Below are positions 54,474 to 64,000 of a stretch of DNA of 64,000 nt, in pieces. Every line of letters begins with the position of its first letter. Positions within the stretch are counted from its first letter, which is position 1. The translations under genes were made by a program, and so were the position numbers. The stretch spans positions 11,111 to 75,110 of the forward strand of contig JOHN01000039.1 in assembly GCA_000719695.1 (NCBI GenBank), in the 5' to 3' direction. Origin of the DNA: Streptomyces sp. NRRL F-6131 (GTDB lineage: Bacteria > Actinomycetota > Actinomycetes > Streptomycetales > Streptomycetaceae). A model generated the notes under the pieces. That model was not told the origin of the DNA. It made no database searches and saw only the letters and a program-made list of their open reading frames with translations.

Positions 54474-54528
54474 GGTTCGGGTGACCGGGGCGGCGGCGTC
54501 TCCGCGAAGGACGCCGCCACCCCGGTGG

Positions 54529-55626
54529 TCAGCGGGCCGCCTTGACGGTCCGGCACTCGTCGAGGAAGTCGACGATCGGGCCGAACACGTCCAGGGCGGC
54601 GTTGCGGCCGATGAAGGTGTCGAGGTGGCCGTAGCCCGGCACCTCCACGTAGCGGACGTCCAGCTGCGGGTACCGGGCGGTCAGGATCTCGTGGCAGATC
54701 TTGTTGGAGTCGAACCAGAACCGGTTGTCGCTGCCGGACAGCAGCATCAGCGGGGCCTCGATCTTGCCCGCGTTGTCCAGCGCGTTCTTCGGCAGCGCGT
54801 CGTAGCGGCCGTCGTTGTCGTTGAACCGCAGCATGGTGTGGGCGAGTTCGACGCTGCGCAGGTGCGGCAGGATCCACATCGGCACGGTGCCGTACAGCTC
54901 GGCGAGCCGGTCGTGGGTGCGGACGTCGAGGTTGTCGTGCTCGAACAGCGAACCGCCGACGCCCCAGGAGTCGTTGTGCAGGATCTGGCAGGTCGGGTCC
55001 TTGCACTCGGCGCCGATCGAGACCTCCGCGAAGATCAGCGAGTGCTTCGACCAGAGCCCGACCTTCTTGAAGTCGGTCGGGATGTTGACGAGGCGCGAGC
55101 GCAGCAGCTCGCCGCCGAAGTGCAGCCGGGCGCGGGTCTTCCAGGACAGCTTCGGCGTCAGGAACACCCCCTGCGCGACGATGCCGTCCAGCCCGGTGAC
55201 CAGGCCGGCCGCCAGGCTCATCGACAGGCAGAGCGCGCCGATGCAGTGGGCGACGCAGAGGAGTTGGCGCCCGCCGATCCGCTCCCGGATCAGCGCCACG
55301 GCCTCCGGGATGTCGTACAGGGCCACGTCGTCGAAGCTGTACCGGACCCGGCCCTCGTTGTACGGCAGGCGGCAGCTGCCGCGCCAGTCCAGCAGCCACG
55401 GCTCGTAGCCGGCGTCCAGCAGCACGTCGACCAGGTTGCGGGTCTCCGGCAGGGTGAACATGTCGGCCGAGGCGGTGAGGCCGTGCAGCACGAGGACGGC
55501 CGGGCGCTGGCCGGCGCCGCCGTCCGGAACGATCCGGGTCAGCCCGAGCCGGGTGCCGTCCGACGCGGTGAAGGGAACGTCCTCGACCCGGTCGCCGAGG
55601 GCGTGGTGAAGGGGCCTCAGGCTCAT
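54529..55626 (-). CDS. Alpha/beta hydrolase
   Basis: This 365-aa protein's start ATG 55626 overlaps the upstream reductase stop (ATGA). AVLVLHGLTASADMF is the oxyanion strand, and VAHCIGALCLSMSL the nucleophile elbow, with Cys instead of Ser (HCIGA). YGHLDTFIGRNA gives the catalytic His. It resembles the hydrolase half of the large hydrolase/GMC-oxidoreductase (cholesterol-oxidase-like) proteins of actinomycetes. In this cluster it could release or cyclise the polyketide. The Cys nucleophile is known in some thioesterases and that hydrolase subgroup. Confidence 0.88.
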   Translation of the reverse strand: MSLRPLHHALGDRVEDVPFTASDGTRLGLTRIVPDGGAGQRPAVLVLHGLTASADMFTLPETRNLVDVLLDAGYEPWLLDWRGSCRLPYNEGRVRYSFDDVALYDIPEAVALIRERIGGRQLLCVAHCIGALCLSMSLAAGLVTGLDGIVAQGVFLTPKLSWKTRARLHFGGELLRSRLVNIPTDFKKVGLWSKHSLIFAEVSIGAECKDPTCQILHNDSWGVGGSLFEHDNLDVRTHDRLAELYGTVPMWILPHLRSVELAHTMLRFNDNDGRYDALPKNALDNAGKIEAPLMLLSGSDNRFWFDSNKICHEILTARYPQLDVRYVEVPGYGHLDTFIGRNAALDVFGPIVDFLDECRTVKAAR

Positions 55627-58011
55627 CGGTTCTGCTCCCTCTGGATCATCAGCTTCCTGATCTTGCGTGCCAGCTTGTCCTTGTCCCGGTCGATCGCGTC
55701 CCGGCGCAGGTCCAGCAGCTCGGCGGCGGCCCGCAGGGACGGTTCGGCCAGGCCGGCGCCCATCTGCAGGAAGAACCACGACAGCCACGCCAGCTTGGCG
55801 AGCCGCTGCTCCTGCGAGGACAGCCGCGGGTCGACCTGGATCCCGTCGATCTGGTCCGGGAGGAAGCTGCTGCCCGGCACCCTCACCACACCGGCCAGCG
55901 CGGCCGGTTCGCCCTCGCGGCCGATCGCGATGTCCAGCGTGCGGGTCTGCTTCCAGAAGTCGCGCCGGGCGCGCGCCGTCTTGAAGCCCTCCAGCCACCA
56001 GCGGTTGCCGTCCCGGTCCTCCAGGGCCAGCCGGTAGCGCAGCAGCGGGTGGTCGTTGCTGTGCAGCCGGGGGACGCCCTCGTCGGGGCGGACCAGGATC
56101 TCGCCCTCGACCACGGTGAGCGGCTCGGGGTGGATCCGCTCGCACACCACCTGGCCGCGGACGTCGATCCGGCGGTGCCTGGCCACCTGGTACATGCTCG
56201 CGATGGAGAGCGTGAACGCCAGCCGGCAGCTCGAGTCGGGCTCCTCGCCGACCGGGCCGACCTGGCCCTTCATCCGCTCGCGGAAGGACAGGTAGGGCGG
56301 GTCCTCGCGGCTGGGGAGGCGGGCCACGCCGTTCTCCGCCATCCGCTCGAAGGCCTTCAACTGGGCTTCGGAGCCGTAGCGTTCGGCCTGCGGCAGCCGG
56401 TGCCGGGCGACGAACGCCTCGGTCCGCTCGGAGCCGGCCTCCGGGCCGAACATCAGTGCCTCGAACAGCTTGACGGCGGTCGGGCTGCTCAGGATCCGGA
56501 CCAGGAAGTCGAGTTCGGGGACGGGGTCGGTCTCCTGCCGGCGCAGCAGGTCGTCCCGCCAGTCCTTCCAGCCGGCCACCCGGACGTTCATCCCGGCCAG
56601 CTTCATGTCCTTGACCAGCTCCGGCAGTGTCTCCGCCCGGCCGGTGAGGTTGTAGTTCTGGCCCCAGGCCTTGGGGTCGAAGACGATCGCGGCCGTGATC
56701 CGGCTGATCCAGTCCACCGGGGCCAGGTTGAGGAACTTGAACGCCGGCACCGTCCGGAACCGGGAGATCGCCCCGATCAGACCGGTGCTGAGGTCCGCCG
56801 GGTTGTAGACGCCGGTGCGGGTGTGGCCGCCGATCGCGCCCGGCCGCAGGAAGGTCACGGTCAGACCGTGCTCCCGGGCCCGCCGCAGCACGGCCTCGGC
56901 CGCCCACTTCGACTTGTCGTAGCCCGCGAACAGCCGGTCGATGTGCGCGACCGGGTCGTCCTCGCCCATCTTCTCGATGCCGACCTCGTTGAACACCGCG
57001 ACCGAGGAGATGTGGTGCAGCGGCTTGGGCCGGCCGGTCATCGCCAGCTCCGCCAGCAGCAGCGGGCCGAGCACGTTGGTCTGCCGCAGCGACGGGTAGC
57101 CGCGCAGGAAGTCGACGGCGGCGGCGACGTTGACGATCGAGTCGACGTCCCGGGCCAGCTCCGCCCAGCGCTCCTCGGACAGGCCCAGCCGCGGCTGCCG
57201 GATGTCGGCGGCGAGGACGGTCACCCGGCGGCGCACCTCGAAGGACCACGGCTGCTCGTAGCCGGCCAGCGCCTCGGCCAGGCGCTGCTCGGCGGCGGCG
57301 TCGTCGGCCGCGCGCACCAGACAGACCACGTGGGCGTCGCCCGCGCGCAGCAGGTCCAGCAGCAGGTGGCTGCCGAGGAAGCCGGTGGCGCCGGTGAGTA
57401 GGATGCGGCGCGGCGCGGCGGGCTCGGCCTGGCGGCTGAACGGCAGCCGGTCGGCCAGCGCGAGGTCGGCGAGGATCGTGTCGATGTCCTCGCGCGCCTG
57501 GGGGGCGGACGCGCGGTGGTCGTCGACCGGCAGCAGGGCGGACCGGACCGCCAGGGCGGTCCCGGTCGCCGCCGGGGCGGCGGCCTCGGCCGTGGTGTCC
57601 GGCAGGCCGGCCGCCGCGGCCCAGCGCTGGGCCAGCCGGCGCGGCCGGGCGTCCGCGAACAGGTCGTCCAGGCTGACCCGGACGTCCAGCTCGCGGGCCA
57701 TCAGGGCGACCAGCTCGACCGCGTCCACCGAGGACAGGCCGGCGTCGAACAGGTCGGTCTCGACCCCGGCCGCCGTGCCCGGCAGGAAGCGGGCGGCCTG
57801 CGCGGCGATGTCCGCCGCGACCCGGTCGACGCTGCGCCCCGCCGCGCCGGACGCCGTCGGCGCCGCCGGGGCGGTGGTGCTGGGCGCGGCCGGCTTCCGG
57901 AGCCTGGCCAAAAGGTCGGACGCCTGGGCCCGGCCGGGCCGTCGCCGCTCGATCACCTCTTCCTCGGGACGGCGGTTGACACTGGGGTTGCGGCTGGTGC
58001 CGCTTCCCGCC

Positions 58012-58019
<8 letters not shown>
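55623..58019 (-). CDS. ACP-thioester reductase with C-terminal domain of unknown function
   Basis: This 798-aa protein overlaps the PKS stop by 8 nt. Residues 1-60 are Arg/Ala/Pro-rich. A carrier domain follows (LFDAGLSSVDAVELVALM, Ser in GLSS). From about residue 165 comes a thioester-reductase SDR domain: RILLTGATGFLGSHLLLDLL, HHISSVAVFNE, FAGYDKSKWAAEAVLRRA (YxxxK), and RPGAIGGHTRTG. It reductively releases a carrier-bound chain as aldehyde or alcohol. The last 260 residues (from SFRERMKGQVG) include LLRYRLALEDRDGNRWWLEG and FWKQTRTLDIAIG, similar to a domain in the cholesterol-oxidase-like GMC proteins; its role is unknown. Confidence 0.9.

Positions 58020-64000
<5,981 letters not shown>

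Overview
The window is very GC-rich with actinomycete codon use, GTG/TTG starts and dense overlapping operons. Family content (SCO6745-like protein, Pro-rich-tailed Ser/Thr kinase, DUF402 protein, LamG/DNRLRE-RHS pair, type I PKS) points to a Streptomycetaceae chromosome (Streptomyces or Kitasatospora). No rRNA, tRNA, CRISPR array or intact insertion sequence was seen.

Region 1 (1-11.1 kb) is a polymorphic-toxin locus. A large secreted DNRLRE/LamG-type protein runs off the left edge. Diverging from it is a 2373-aa RHS/YD-repeat protein with an inserted bulb-lectin domain and a low-GC C-terminal tip resembling DUF6973. Two small exported low-GC proteins follow (immunity candidates), with a decayed patch between them that contains a fragment of the serine hydrolase found intact at 11.2-12.4 kb.

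Region 2 (11.2-35 kb) is mixed accessory and housekeeping content. It holds a serine hydrolase, a Ser/Thr kinase with a membrane tail, a TetR regulator divergent from a DrrAB-like ABC exporter (two palindromic operator candidates between them), an aldo/keto reductase, an FAD monooxygenase with an odd VADIAD repeat, rpe, a secreted amidase, a secreted DUF4091 protein with two discoidin domains, an LLM-oxidoreductase/MFS/ABC operon lacking an ATPase, a zinc dehydrogenase and a DUF402 protein.

Region 3 (35-52.8 kb, + strand) is the most interesting: a phosphonate gene cluster. PEP mutase, a 2-hydroxyacid dehydrogenase domain, a PGK-like kinase, an ArgC-like reductase and an iron alcohol dehydrogenase form a complete predicted route from phosphonopyruvate through phosphonolactate to 2,3-dihydroxypropylphosphonate. 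A zinc dehydrogenase, a split transketolase-like pair and an acetolactate-synthase-like enzyme match the late phosphonothrixin (ftx) logic. On top of this core sit NRPS parts: a free carrier protein, an ATP-grasp ligase, a free condensation domain, a PhyH dioxygenase and a threonine-coded adenylation domain fused directly to the 2-hydroxyacid dehydrogenase. This suggests an aminoacylated or otherwise elaborated phosphonothrixin relative. At the left border is an FMN-riboswitch-controlled ribB. Its product closely resembles phosphonothrixin, so it could be a self-protection gene.

Region 4 (52.9-64 kb, - strand) converges on region 3 at a shared hairpin. It is the 3' part of a PKS cluster: an AT-DH-KR-ACP module fused to a condensation-like domain and an FkbH-like HAD domain, then an ACP-thioester reductase with an unknown C-terminal domain, an alpha/beta hydrolase, and a 14-helix MFS exporter behind an intrinsic terminator. 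The PKS continues past the right edge.
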